From positions 248,001 to 312,000 of the forward strand of contig NZ_FZOO01000001.1 in the NCBI RefSeq assembly GCF_900188375.1: 64,000 nucleotides of DNA, given 5' to 3'. A program made the position numbers and the translations under genes. Below are positions 8,653 through 16,454 of the stretch, one piece after another. The notes under the pieces were generated by a model, which was not told the origin of the DNA, ran no database searches, and was given only the letters and a program-made list of their open reading frames with translations. The first letter of the stretch is position 1; each line of letters starts with the position of its first letter. Source of the stretch: Geodermatophilus pulveris (lineage in GTDB: Bacteria; Actinomycetota; Actinomycetes; Mycobacteriales; Geodermatophilaceae).

Positions 8653-9729
8653 GTGCCCGCTCCGCTCGACGCCGATGCGATCCGCCGCGCCCCCAAGGTG
8701 CTGCTGCACGACCACCTCGACGGCGGGCTGCGGCCGCAGACCGTGCTCGAGCTCGCCGACGAGGCCGGCTACCGGGACCTCCCCGCCGGCGACGCCGAGG
8801 CCCTGGGCCGCTGGTTCCGGCAGGCCGCCGACTCCGGCTCGTTGGTGCGCTACCTGGAGACCTTCCGGCACACCGTCGCGGTGATGCAGCGGCCCGGGGC
8901 GGTCGCCCGGGTCGCCGCCGAGTGCGCCCTCGACCTCGCCGCCGACGGCGTCGTCTACGCCGAGGTCCGCATGGCACCGGAGCTGCTGACCGCGGGCGGC
9001 ACCCCGATCGAGGAGGCCGTGGAGGCGATCCTCGACGGGTTCGCCAAGGGCAGCGCCGAGGCCGCCGCGCAGGGCACGCCGATCACCGTCGGCACGCTGC
9101 TGTGCGCCATGCGTCAGGAGGACCGCTGGGACGAGGTGGCCGGGCTGGTGGTCCGCCACCGCGACGCCGGGGTGGTCGGCTTCGACCTGGCCGGCCCGGA
9201 GATCGGCTTCCCGCCGGACCGCCACCCGTCGGCCATCGCGCTGCTGGACCGCGCCGGGGCGCACCGCACCGTGCACGCCGGCGAGGCCGCCGGCGTCGAG
9301 AGCATCGTCGCCGCCCTGGACGGCGCCCGCGCGGAACGGCTCGGCCACGGGGTGCGGATCGCCGACGAGGTGGGCGAGGGCGACACCCTGGGCCCGGTGG
9401 CGCGGCGGGTGCTCGACGAGCAGGTGCCGCTGGAGGTCGCCCCGTCGTCCAACGTGCAGACCGGCGCCTACCCGTCGCTGGCCGCGCACCCGGTGGGCCT
9501 GCTGCACCGGCTGGGCTTCGCGGTCACCGTCAACACCGACAACCGGCTGATGAGCGGGGTGTCGGCCACCAGCGAGCTGGCCGACGTGGCGGCCACCGCC
9601 GGCTGGGGCTGGGACGACGTCGCGACGGTCACCGAGCGGGCGCTGGCCGCCGCGTTCGTGGACGCGGGGGAGCGGTCCCGGCTGCTCACCGACGTCCTCC
9701 GGCCGGGGTACGCGGCGCTGCGAGCCTGA
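8653..9729 (+). CDS. add: Adenosine deaminase
   Basis: Deaminates (deoxy)adenosine to (deoxy)inosine, feeding purine nucleoside phosphorylase (27.2-28.0 kb). The 358-residue TIM-barrel metalloenzyme has the HDH zinc motif (His19, His21), HAGEAAG at about residue 207, LGHGVRI, the SSNVQTG stretch and catalytic NTDNRLMSG near 294. It starts at GTG 8653 with a leaderless promoter, so it is expressed independently of the exporter pair just upstream. Confidence 0.95.
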   Translation: MPAPLDADAIRRAPKVLLHDHLDGGLRPQTVLELADEAGYRDLPAGDAEALGRWFRQAADSGSLVRYLETFRHTVAVMQRPGAVARVAAECALDLAADGVVYAEVRMAPELLTAGGTPIEEAVEAILDGFAKGSAEAAAQGTPITVGTLLCAMRQEDRWDEVAGLVVRHRDAGVVGFDLAGPEIGFPPDRHPSAIALLDRAGAHRTVHAGEAAGVESIVAALDGARAERLGHGVRIADEVGEGDTLGPVARRVLDEQVPLEVAPSSNVQTGAYPSLAAHPVGLLHRLGFAVTVNTDNRLMSGVSATSELADVAATAGWGWDDVATVTERALAAAFVDAGERSRLLTDVLRPGYAALRA

Positions 9730-9762
9730 TCACGGCCGGAATGCCGGGGCCGGTCCCGCTGC

Positions 9763-9943
9763 TACGGTGGGTGGACCGGCACACGCCGGTCATCCTCCCG
9801 GACGGTCCGTCCGGGCATGAGCGCATCCGTGCAGATCCGGTCGTCACAGCTGACGCGAGCGGTCGCCAGTGGGGACGCCGGTAGCCGGTGTCCGCGCACT
9901 CACCACGGGACGCGCCCGAGCAGCATCGGAGTCCCACACCCGC
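9763..9943 (+). promoter_or_regulatory. Promoter and structured 5' leader of the DEAD-box helicase gene
   Basis: A TACGGT -10-like box (9763-9768) precedes about 170 nt of untranslated sequence. The leader opens with two perfect hairpins: ACCGGC/GCCGGT around ACAC (9775-9790) and CCCGGAC/GTCCGGG around GGTCC (9797-9815), the second extendable by TCAT/ATGA. Most genes here have no leader at all, so this one probably has a regulatory role such as autoregulation by the helicase. That role is inferred. Confidence 0.5.
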
Positions 9944-11464
9944 ATGACCACGTTCGACACCGTCGACGTCCCGACCGCCCCCGACACCACCCCCGAGGTC
10001 CCCGTCGTCGAGGCCCCCGCCCCGACCGGCCCCACCTTCGCGCAGCTGGGCCTGCCCCAGCAGCTGGTGACCGCGCTGGAGCGGCGCGGCATCCGGCACC
10101 CCTTCGCCATCCAGGCCTCCGCCCTGCCCGACGCCCTCGCCGGGCGCGACGTGCTGGGCAAGGCCGCCACCGGCTCGGGCAAGACGCTGGCCTTCGGCCT
10201 GCCGCTGCTCGCCCGCCTGGGCGAGACCGCCCGCCGGGGCCCGCGCGCCCCGCGCGCGCTGGTGCTCGTGCCGACCCGCGAGCTCGCCCAGCAGGTCTTC
10301 GACAACCTCGCCCCGCTGGGCCAGTCGATCGGCGTCCAGCTGACCACCGTCTACGGCGGTGCCTCGATGTACCGGCAGATCCAGCAGCTGCGCCGCGGCG
10401 TGGACGCCGTCATCGCCACCCCCGGCCGGCTGCAGGACCTCATCGGCCAGGGCGAGGTCACCCTCGACGAGGTCTCCGTGACCGTCGTCGACGAGGCCGA
10501 CTTCATGTCCGACCTGGGCTTCCTGCCGGTCGTGCAGGAGCTGCTCGACCAGACCCGCCCCGACGCCCAGCGGCTGCTGTTCTCGGCCACGCTGGACGGC
10601 GAGGTCGACACGCTGGTCCGCCGCTACCTCAAGGACCCGGCCCGGCACGAGGTCAAGCGCGCCGGCGACGACGCGCCGCCGGCCGAGCACCTGGCCTACA
10701 GCATCGCCTTCCGCGACAAGGTGCCGGTGACCGAGCAGCTGGCCGCCCGCCCGGGCCGCACGCTGGTCTTCGTGCGCACCCAGCTCGGCGCCGACCGGCT
10801 GGCCGGCAACCTGCAGGCCGCGGGCATCAAGGCCGAGGTGATCCACGGCGGGCTGCCGCAGGGCGCCCGCCGCCGCGCGCTGGAGGAGTTCACCGACGCC
10901 CGCAGCCCGGTGCTGGTCGCCACTGACGTCGCCGCCCGCGGCATCCACGTCGACGACGTCTCGCTGGTGCTGCACTACGACCCGCCGGCCGACCACAAGA
11001 CCTACCTGCACCGCTCGGGCCGCACCGCCCGCGCCGGCGCCGGTGGCGTGGTCGTGTCGCTGCTGCTGCCCGACCAGGTGGGCCAGGCCAAGCGCCGGTT
11101 CCGCCAGGCCAAGGTCGAGCCGGAGGTCTCCCGGGTCCGCCCGGGCGACGCCCCGATCGCCGAGCTGGTCGCCAGCGGCGTGCACGTCGAGCCGGTGCAG
11201 CGCCCGGTGCGCGAGTCCCGCCGCCCCGCCGGTGGTCATGCCTCCGGGGGTCACGGCGGCCGGCGTCCGCGCCGGGACGGCGAGCGGCCGCGCCGCCCGC
11301 ACGGCGAGCGCCCGCGCCGGGACGGCGACCGTCCGGCGTACGGCGAGCGGGCCCAGGGCGAGCGTTCCCGCGGGAGCGGCGAGCGCTCCTACGGCGAGCG
11401 GTCCGGTTCGGGTGAGCGCCGGTCCAGCCCGTACCGCGGCCAGGGCCGGCGTCCCGCCGACTGA
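9944..11464 (+). CDS. DEAD-box ATP-dependent RNA helicase
   Basis: RNA unwinding/remodelling enzyme, 506 residues, RhlE/DeaD-type. Motifs in order: F/Q motif, ATGSGKT near residue 75, PTRELAQQ, TPGRLQDL, VDEADFM near 183, SAT near 214, then helicase C with VIHGGLPQGAR, ATDVAARGIHV and HRSGRTARAG near 357. The C-terminal 80 residues are an Arg/Gly-rich tail of GERPRRDG-like repeats, probably RNA-binding. ATG 9944 was chosen over an in-frame GTG at 9869 because the family N-terminus begins after it and the upstream part falls in the hairpin-rich leader. Confidence 0.93.
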   Translation: MTTFDTVDVPTAPDTTPEVPVVEAPAPTGPTFAQLGLPQQLVTALERRGIRHPFAIQASALPDALAGRDVLGKAATGSGKTLAFGLPLLARLGETARRGPRAPRALVLVPTRELAQQVFDNLAPLGQSIGVQLTTVYGGASMYRQIQQLRRGVDAVIATPGRLQDLIGQGEVTLDEVSVTVVDEADFMSDLGFLPVVQELLDQTRPDAQRLLFSATLDGEVDTLVRRYLKDPARHEVKRAGDDAPPAEHLAYSIAFRDKVPVTEQLAARPGRTLVFVRTQLGADRLAGNLQAAGIKAEVIHGGLPQGARRRALEEFTDARSPVLVATDVAARGIHVDDVSLVLHYDPPADHKTYLHRSGRTARAGAGGVVVSLLLPDQVGQAKRRFRQAKVEPEVSRVRPGDAPIAELVASGVHVEPVQRPVRESRRPAGGHASGGHGGRRPRRDGERPRRPHGERPRRDGDRPAYGERAQGERSRGSGERSYGERSGSGERRSSPYRGQGRRPAD

Positions 11465-11478
11465 GCACCCAGCCACAC

Positions 11479-11518
11479 GGCAGCGGCCGGTCCCGGTTCC
11501 CCGGGGCCGGCCGCTGCC
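11479..11518. terminator. Bidirectional terminator hairpin between convergent genes
   Basis: An 18-bp stem with one G-U pair, between GGCAGCGGCCGGTCCCGG and CCGGGGCCGGCCGCTGCC, closed by a TTCC loop. It sits between the helicase gene and the oppositely oriented gene at 11528-12973 and can serve both. Confidence 0.8.
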
Positions 11519-11527
11519 GCGTCTGCG

Positions 11528-12973
11528 CTAGTCGCGGAAGACCAGTGCCCCGCTCACCGCGGTGACGACCTCGTTCCAGGCCGGGCGCAGCGTGGCGGCG
11601 TCCTCGGCGGTCAGCGGCGTGTCCGGGACCCGCTCGCTGCGCGCGACGGCCCGGCCCAGCGGCGCGTCGGAACGCAGCAGCTCGTCGACGCGGATCAGCC
11701 CGGCGTACTCGGCGACGTCGCGCACCCCCTCCACCTGCTGGGCGAGCACCTGGTGGTCGACCAGCCCGGCCGCGCCGCCGCTGACCTCGGCCAGCACCTC
11801 GGTGAGCTCGGTGAGGTCGTAGCGGTCCTGGTCGGCCGGCAGCGGCGGGGTGTCGGTGTCGGCGACCTCCGGCCAGGAGGCGATGTCGGTCAGGTCGTGC
11901 GCCTCCTCGCCGCGGCAGAACCGGGTGAGCTCGGCGGGGGAGGGGAACAGGAAGACCTCGCCGTCCCGGCCGAGGAACCGGGCCCGGTCCTCGACGTAGC
12001 AGCGCAGCGTCACCCCGGCCCCCTCGGGCACCACGATCTCCACCGGCAGGATCCCGACGGCCTCCCAGAACTCCGCGGCCTTGGCGACCTCGCTCTCCGG
12101 GGCGGAGAGCCGGCCCGGGCGGGCGATGGTGCTGACGCCGGCCGCGGCCGCCGTCGCGCCGGCGGCGGGGCGGGCTGCCGGGGCAGCGTCCTCGGCGTCC
12201 TCGTCCTCGTCCTCGTAGTCGTCGTCTGCCTCGCCGGCCGGCGGGTAGTCGGCGAGGCCGACCGTGCCGCCGCCGGTCCAGTCCAGGTGCGCCCCGAGCT
12301 CCTCGATGACGTCCTCCCAGAGGTCGTCGAGCGCGGCGCCGACGCCGGCCCAGGCGTCCTCGCCGGAGCGGCCCAGGAAGGCCTCGACGCCCAGGCCGAG
12401 GGAGCCGATCTCCGGCCGGGCGACCAGCTCGGCGAGCGCGCCGAACTCCCCGTCGCCGGCGGCCCCGCCGGGGCGCCGCTCCAGCTCGATGTCGTCGTCG
12501 TCCCGGGCGTCGTCGGCCCGCTCGTCGTCGGACTCGTCGTCGTCACCGGTGTCTTCGCCGGTGTCGTCGCCGCTGTCGAGGCACTCGGCCAGCCGGGTGA
12601 CGATGTCGATGTCGGCGGCCAGCTCCTCGACCGCCCACCGGTCGGGGTCCTCCGCGGCGATGTCGTAGACGCCGTCGAGGTCGTAGCGGTGGTCGTCGTC
12701 GGGGGTCAGGTCGGCGGCGTCCAGGCCGACCACGACCGGCCACACCGGGTGGTCGGCGAGGTCGTGGTCGGTGCGGGTGCGGCAGAAGGCGGCCAGGGCC
12801 GCCGGCGTCGGGAACAGGTGCACACGGGCGCTGCCCGCCGTGCCGTCGTCATCGGAGGTGCCGAGGAAGGCCTGCCACTCCTCGCCGTCCTCCTCCCACG
12901 GCGGGGCCCACAGGGTGAACCCGGTGCGGTCGTCGACGGTCAGGGCGATGGGGACGATGCTGGGCCGGGCCAC
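11528..12973 (-). CDS. Conserved actinobacterial acidic protein with duplicated module
   Basis: Function unknown; relatives in actinobacteria are often auto-labelled 'primosomal protein', for which I see no supporting domain. The protein (481 residues from GTG 12973) holds two copies of one module. The first contains RVHLFPTPAALAAFCR, then DHDLADHPVWPVV and DDDHRYDLDGVYDIA. The second contains EVFLFPSPAELTRFCR, AHDLTDIASWPEV and DQDRYDLTELTEVLAE. An Asp/Glu-rich low-complexity linker lies between them. GTG 12973 was preferred because CAGGAT stands 7 nt before it; ATG 12982 is the alternative. No signal peptide or membrane segment is visible. Confidence 0.75.
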   Translation of the reverse strand: MARPSIVPIALTVDDRTGFTLWAPPWEEDGEEWQAFLGTSDDDGTAGSARVHLFPTPAALAAFCRTRTDHDLADHPVWPVVVGLDAADLTPDDDHRYDLDGVYDIAAEDPDRWAVEELAADIDIVTRLAECLDSGDDTGEDTGDDDESDDERADDARDDDDIELERRPGGAAGDGEFGALAELVARPEIGSLGLGVEAFLGRSGEDAWAGVGAALDDLWEDVIEELGAHLDWTGGGTVGLADYPPAGEADDDYEDEDEDAEDAAPAARPAAGATAAAAGVSTIARPGRLSAPESEVAKAAEFWEAVGILPVEIVVPEGAGVTLRCYVEDRARFLGRDGEVFLFPSPAELTRFCRGEEAHDLTDIASWPEVADTDTPPLPADQDRYDLTELTEVLAEVSGGAAGLVDHQVLAQQVEGVRDVAEYAGLIRVDELLRSDAPLGRAVARSERVPDTPLTAEDAATLRPAWNEVVTAVSGALVFRD

Positions 12974-13040
12974 GCGCCCCATCCTGCCCGATCGGGACGC
13001 CCGTCCCCGCCACCTCCGGCGGACCGGGGGCGGGGGCCGC

Positions 13041-13907
13041 TCACAGACCCATCGGGTGCCACACGGTCTTCGTCTCCAGGAACGGGGTGAGCCGGCCCAG
13101 GCCCGGGTCGGCCGACCAGTCCGGCTCCTCGGCCGGCGGCCGCACGACCCGCTTGATGCTGCCCGCGGCGAGGCGCTCGAGCTCCATGGCCCGGTCGGCG
13201 GGGGCGCCGGCGAGGTCGACGGCGTCGACGTCGTCGTGCTCGGCCAGCCACGGGCCCAGCTCGCCGGCGTCGCCGGTGAGCAGGTTGACCACGCCGCCGG
13301 GGAGGTCGCTGGTGGCCAGCACCTCGCCGAGGGTCACCGCCGGCAGCGGCCGGGCCCGCGAGGTGACGACGACGGCGGTGTTGCCGCCGGCCAGCACCGG
13401 CGCCAGCACGCTGACCAGGCCGAGCAGCGAGGAGCGCTGCGGCGCGAGGACGGCGACCACCCCGGTGGGCTCGGGCAGCGAGAAGTCGAAGTACGCGCCG
13501 GCGACCGGGTTGGCCCCGCCGAGGACGGCGCCCAGCTTGTCGGTCCACCCCGCGTACCAGACCCACCGGTCGATGGCGGCGTCGACGGCGGCGCGCGCCC
13601 GGGACGAGGACAGCCCCTCCCCGGCGGCCACCTCCTCGCAGAACTGCGCGTGCCGGCCCTCCATCACCTCTGCCACCCGGTAGAGCACCTGGCCGCGGTT
13701 GTAGGCGGTGGCACCGGACCACGTCCCGAACGCGGCGCGGGCGGCGACGACGGCGTCCCGGGCGTCCTTGCGGGAGGCCTGCGCGGCGTTGGCGAGGAAG
13801 CCGCCGCGGGCGTCGGTGACCTCGTAGGTGCGGCCGGACTCCGACCGCGGGAAGGCGCCGTTCAGGTAGAGCTTGTAGGTCTTGCGCACCGCCAGGCGGT
13901 CACTCAC
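13041..13907 (-). CDS. Aldehyde dehydrogenase-family protein lacking the catalytic half
   Basis: Covers only the N-terminal NAD-binding part of the ALDH fold: 288 residues against about 480 for the family. YAGWTDKLGAVLGG, GVVAVLAPQ and GGVVNLLTGDAGELG match ALDH segments. The protein ends before the catalytic Glu and Cys regions and closes with ETKTVWHPMGL. It is intact, overlaps the full-length ALDH gene upstream by 4 bases, and I recall a similar short partner in other actinobacterial deoC clusters. It is therefore probably a conserved non-catalytic partner rather than a decaying gene. Dehydrogenase activity is unlikely. Confidence 0.8.
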   Translation of the reverse strand: MSDRLAVRKTYKLYLNGAFPRSESGRTYEVTDARGGFLANAAQASRKDARDAVVAARAAFGTWSGATAYNRGQVLYRVAEVMEGRHAQFCEEVAAGEGLSSSRARAAVDAAIDRWVWYAGWTDKLGAVLGGANPVAGAYFDFSLPEPTGVVAVLAPQRSSLLGLVSVLAPVLAGGNTAVVVTSRARPLPAVTLGEVLATSDLPGGVVNLLTGDAGELGPWLAEHDDVDAVDLAGAPADRAMELERLAAGSIKRVVRPPAEEPDWSADPGLGRLTPFLETKTVWHPMGL

Positions 13908-15346
13908 TGGGCACCCTCCAGGTACGCGGCGAGCCCCTGCCGGCCGCCCTCGCGGCCGTAGCCGGACTGCTTGTACCCGCCGAACGGCGAGGTCGGGTCG
14001 AACTTGTTGAAGGTGTTGGCCCACACCACGCCGGCGCGCAGCCGGTCGGTGACGGCGAGGATGCGCGAGCCCTTCTCGGTCCACACGCCGGCCGACAGGC
14101 CGTAGGTGGTGTTGTTGGCCTTGGCCACCGCCTCGTCCGGTGTCCGGAAGGTCAGCACCGACAGCACCGGGCCGAAGACCTCGTCGCGGGCGATGCGGTG
14201 CGCCGGGGAGACCTCGGTGAACACCGTCGGCGGGAACCAGAAGCCGCGGTCGGGCAGCTCGCAGGCCGGCTGCCAGCGGTGCGCGCCCTCGGCCTCGCCG
14301 ACGTCTACCAGCTCCCGGATCCGGGCCAGCTGCTCCGCGGAGTTGATGGCGCCGATGTCGGTGTTCTTGTCCAGCGGGTCGCCCAGGCGCAGCGTGCCGA
14401 TCCGCCGCTGCAGCGAGGCGATGACCTCGTCGTGCACGTTCTCCTGCACCAGCAGCCGGCTGCCCGCGCAGCAGACGTGCCCCTGGTTGGAGAAGATGCC
14501 CTGCACGATGCCCTCGACGGCCTGGTCGACGGGGGCGTCGTCGAAGACGATGTTGGCCGCCTTCCCGCCGAGCTCGAGGGTGAGCCGCTTGCGGGTGCCG
14601 GCGACGGCGCGGGCGATGGAGCGGCCCACCTCGGTCGACCCGGTGAAGGCCACCTTGTCGACGTCCGCGTGCTCCACGACGGCCCGCCCGGTCTCGCCGG
14701 CGCCGGTCACGATGTTCACCACGCCCGGCGGCAGGTCGGCCTGCCGGCACACCTCGGCGAACAGCAGCGCGGTCAGCGGCGTGGTCTCGGCGGGCTTGAG
14801 GACGACGGTGTTGCCGGTGGCCAGCGCCGGGGCGACCTTCCACGCCAGCATGAGCAGCGGGAAGTTCCACGGGATCACCTGGCCGGCCACGCCCAGCGGG
14901 CGCGGGCCGGGGCCCAGGCCCGCCCAGTCCAGCTTGTCGGCCCAGCCCGCGTGGTAGAAGAAGTGCGCCGCGGCCAGGGGCACGTCGACGTCGCGGGACT
15001 CCCGGATCGGCTTGCCGTTGTCCAGCGACTCCAGGACGGCGAACTCCCGCGCCCGCTCCTGCAGCAGCCGGGCGATGCGGAACAGGTACTTGCCGCGGTC
15101 GGCCGGGCGCATCGGGCCCCACGTGCGGGTGAACGCGCGGCGGGCGGCCTTCACGGCGCGGTCGACGTCGGCGTCCGAGGCGCAGGCGATCTCGGACAGC
15201 ACCTCCTCGGTGGCCGGGTTCACCGTCTTGAACGGCGTCCCGGTGCCGTCGACGAACTCCCCGTCGACGAACAGGCCGTGCGACGGCGCGACGTCGACGA
15301 TGGACCGCGACTCGGGCGCGGGGGCGTACTGGAACGGGTTGGTCAT
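13904..15346 (-). CDS. Aldehyde dehydrogenase, deoC-linked
   Basis: NAD(P)-dependent oxidation of an aldehyde. Linkage to deoC suggests the acetaldehyde released from deoxyribose-5-phosphate. The full-length 480-residue protein shows VIPWNFPLLM, KPAETTPLTA, FTGSTEVGR, catalytic Glu in LELGGK, nucleophile in GHVCCAGS, EVFGPVLSV and the C-terminal PFGGYKQSGYGRE. ATG 15346 overlaps the deoC stop (TGATG) and its own stop overlaps the half-ALDH gene by 4 bases, giving a tight deoC-ALDH-ALDH' operon. Confidence 0.92.
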   Translation of the reverse strand: MTNPFQYAPAPESRSIVDVAPSHGLFVDGEFVDGTGTPFKTVNPATEEVLSEIACASDADVDRAVKAARRAFTRTWGPMRPADRGKYLFRIARLLQERAREFAVLESLDNGKPIRESRDVDVPLAAAHFFYHAGWADKLDWAGLGPGPRPLGVAGQVIPWNFPLLMLAWKVAPALATGNTVVLKPAETTPLTALLFAEVCRQADLPPGVVNIVTGAGETGRAVVEHADVDKVAFTGSTEVGRSIARAVAGTRKRLTLELGGKAANIVFDDAPVDQAVEGIVQGIFSNQGHVCCAGSRLLVQENVHDEVIASLQRRIGTLRLGDPLDKNTDIGAINSAEQLARIRELVDVGEAEGAHRWQPACELPDRGFWFPPTVFTEVSPAHRIARDEVFGPVLSVLTFRTPDEAVAKANNTTYGLSAGVWTEKGSRILAVTDRLRAGVVWANTFNKFDPTSPFGGYKQSGYGREGGRQGLAAYLEGAQ

Positions 15347-16341
15347 CAGTCCACCGATACGTGGTCGGGGCCGGAGTAGTGGCCGGTGTGCAGCTTCTGC
15401 CGCTGCAGGAGCAGGTCGTTGAGCAGGCTGGACGCGCCGATGCGGAACCAGTCGGGGGTCAGCCAGTCCGGGCCCGCGACCTCGTTGACCAGCACCAGGT
15501 GCCGGATCGCGTCCTTCGTCGTCCGGATGCCGCCGGCCGGCTTGACGCCCACCTGCCGGCCGGTGGCGGCTCGGAAGTCGCGGACGGCCTCCATCATCAC
15601 CAGGCACACCGGCAGGGTGGCCGCGGGGGAGATCTTGCCGGTGGAGGTCTTGATGAAGTCCCCGCCGGCGAGCATCGCCAGCCAGGAGGCGCGGCGCACG
15701 TTGTCGAGGGTGACCAGCTCGCCGGTCTCCAGGATCACCTTGAGGTGGGCGTCCCCGCAGGCTTCCCTGACCGCGACGATCTCGTCGTACACGTCCCGGT
15801 GGCGGCCGGCCAGGAAGGCGCCGCGGTCGATGACCATGTCGATCTCGTCGGCGCCGTTCGCCACGGCGTCCCGGACGTCGGCGAGCTTGACCGCCCGGCT
15901 GGCCCGGCCGCTGGGGAACGCGGTGGCGACGGCGGCGACGTTGATGCCGGTCCCGGACAGCGCCTCCCTCGCCACGCCGGCCAGGTCGCCGTAGACGCAG
16001 ACCGCGGCCACCGGCGGGCATGTCGGGTCGGTGGGGTCGGGACGGCGGGCCTTGGCGGCCAGGCTGCGCACCTTGCCCGGGGTGTCGGCGCCCTCCAGCG
16101 TGGTGAGGTCGATCATCGAGATCGCGGTGTCGATCGCCCACGCCTTGGCGGTGGTCTTGATCGACCGGGTGGCGAGGACGGCGGTGCGCGCCTCGGCGCC
16201 GACCTGGTCGACCCCCGGCAGGCCGTGCAGGAAGGCCCGGAAGGCGGCGTCGGAGCGGGTCACGTCGCGGTAGGGCGCCGGGGGCTCCCGCCGCGGCGGG
16301 ACCGCCGCCGCCGGCGCGCCGGGGTCGAGCACGTGGGTCAT
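15346..16341 (-). CDS. deoC: Deoxyribose-phosphate aldolase
   Basis: Splits 2-deoxyribose-5-phosphate to glyceraldehyde-3-phosphate and acetaldehyde. The 331-residue protein is of the longer actinobacterial type, with a 70-residue N-terminal extension. Motifs include ISMIDLTTLEG, VAAVCVYG, NGADEIDMVID, LKVILETGEL with a catalytic Lys, FIKTSTGK with the Schiff-base Lys, and VGVKPAGGIR. ATG 16341 has GGGGGAG about 10 nt upstream. First gene of the deoC-ALDH-ALDH' operon, preceded by an inverted repeat that may be an operator. Confidence 0.95.
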   Translation of the reverse strand: MTHVLDPGAPAAAVPPRREPPAPYRDVTRSDAAFRAFLHGLPGVDQVGAEARTAVLATRSIKTTAKAWAIDTAISMIDLTTLEGADTPGKVRSLAAKARRPDPTDPTCPPVAAVCVYGDLAGVAREALSGTGINVAAVATAFPSGRASRAVKLADVRDAVANGADEIDMVIDRGAFLAGRHRDVYDEIVAVREACGDAHLKVILETGELVTLDNVRRASWLAMLAGGDFIKTSTGKISPAATLPVCLVMMEAVRDFRAATGRQVGVKPAGGIRTTKDAIRHLVLVNEVAGPDWLTPDWFRIGASSLLNDLLLQRQKLHTGHYSGPDHVSVD

Positions 16342-16365
16342 GAGGGCATTCTCCCCCGCGGGTAC

Positions 16366-16386
16366 GCGAGGGCGGACATCCCTCGC
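16366..16386. promoter_or_regulatory. Inverted repeat GCGAGGG-N7-CCCTCGC upstream of deoC
   Basis: Perfect 7-bp half-sites separated by 7 bases, 25 nt upstream of the deoC start. On the minus strand it falls between a TTGTGC (-35-like) and a GCGTAC (-10-like) hexamer about 17 nt apart. A repressor operator is plausible; the regulator is unknown. Confidence 0.45.
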
Positions 16387-16403
16387 ACAAAGGTCCTTCG
16401 TCA

Positions 16404-16432
16404 GGTGCACGGGTGTTGGATCGACGTGCACC
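16404..16432. promoter_or_regulatory. Inverted repeat GGTGCAC-N15-GTGCACC in the deoC upstream region
   Basis: Two 7-bp inverted half-sites, each containing the self-complementary GTGCAC, spaced by 15 bases. It lies upstream of both deoC (minus) and the low-GC membrane gene (plus). Operator role is inferred only. Confidence 0.35.
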
Positions 16433-16454
16433 CCGGTGGCAAGGAGCAGCGCCA

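Noticed and set aside
9728-9750. GATCACGGCCGGAATGCC after add as a fourth copy or remnant of the 66-bp repeat
   Set aside because: It resembles one arm only and has no matching partner at the right distance. More likely a chance match within the add 3' region.
13041-13907. Half-length aldehyde dehydrogenase as a pseudogene
   Set aside because: The frame is intact, both ends overlap neighbours by design, and the C-terminus is a plausible natural end. No ALDH remnant follows it.
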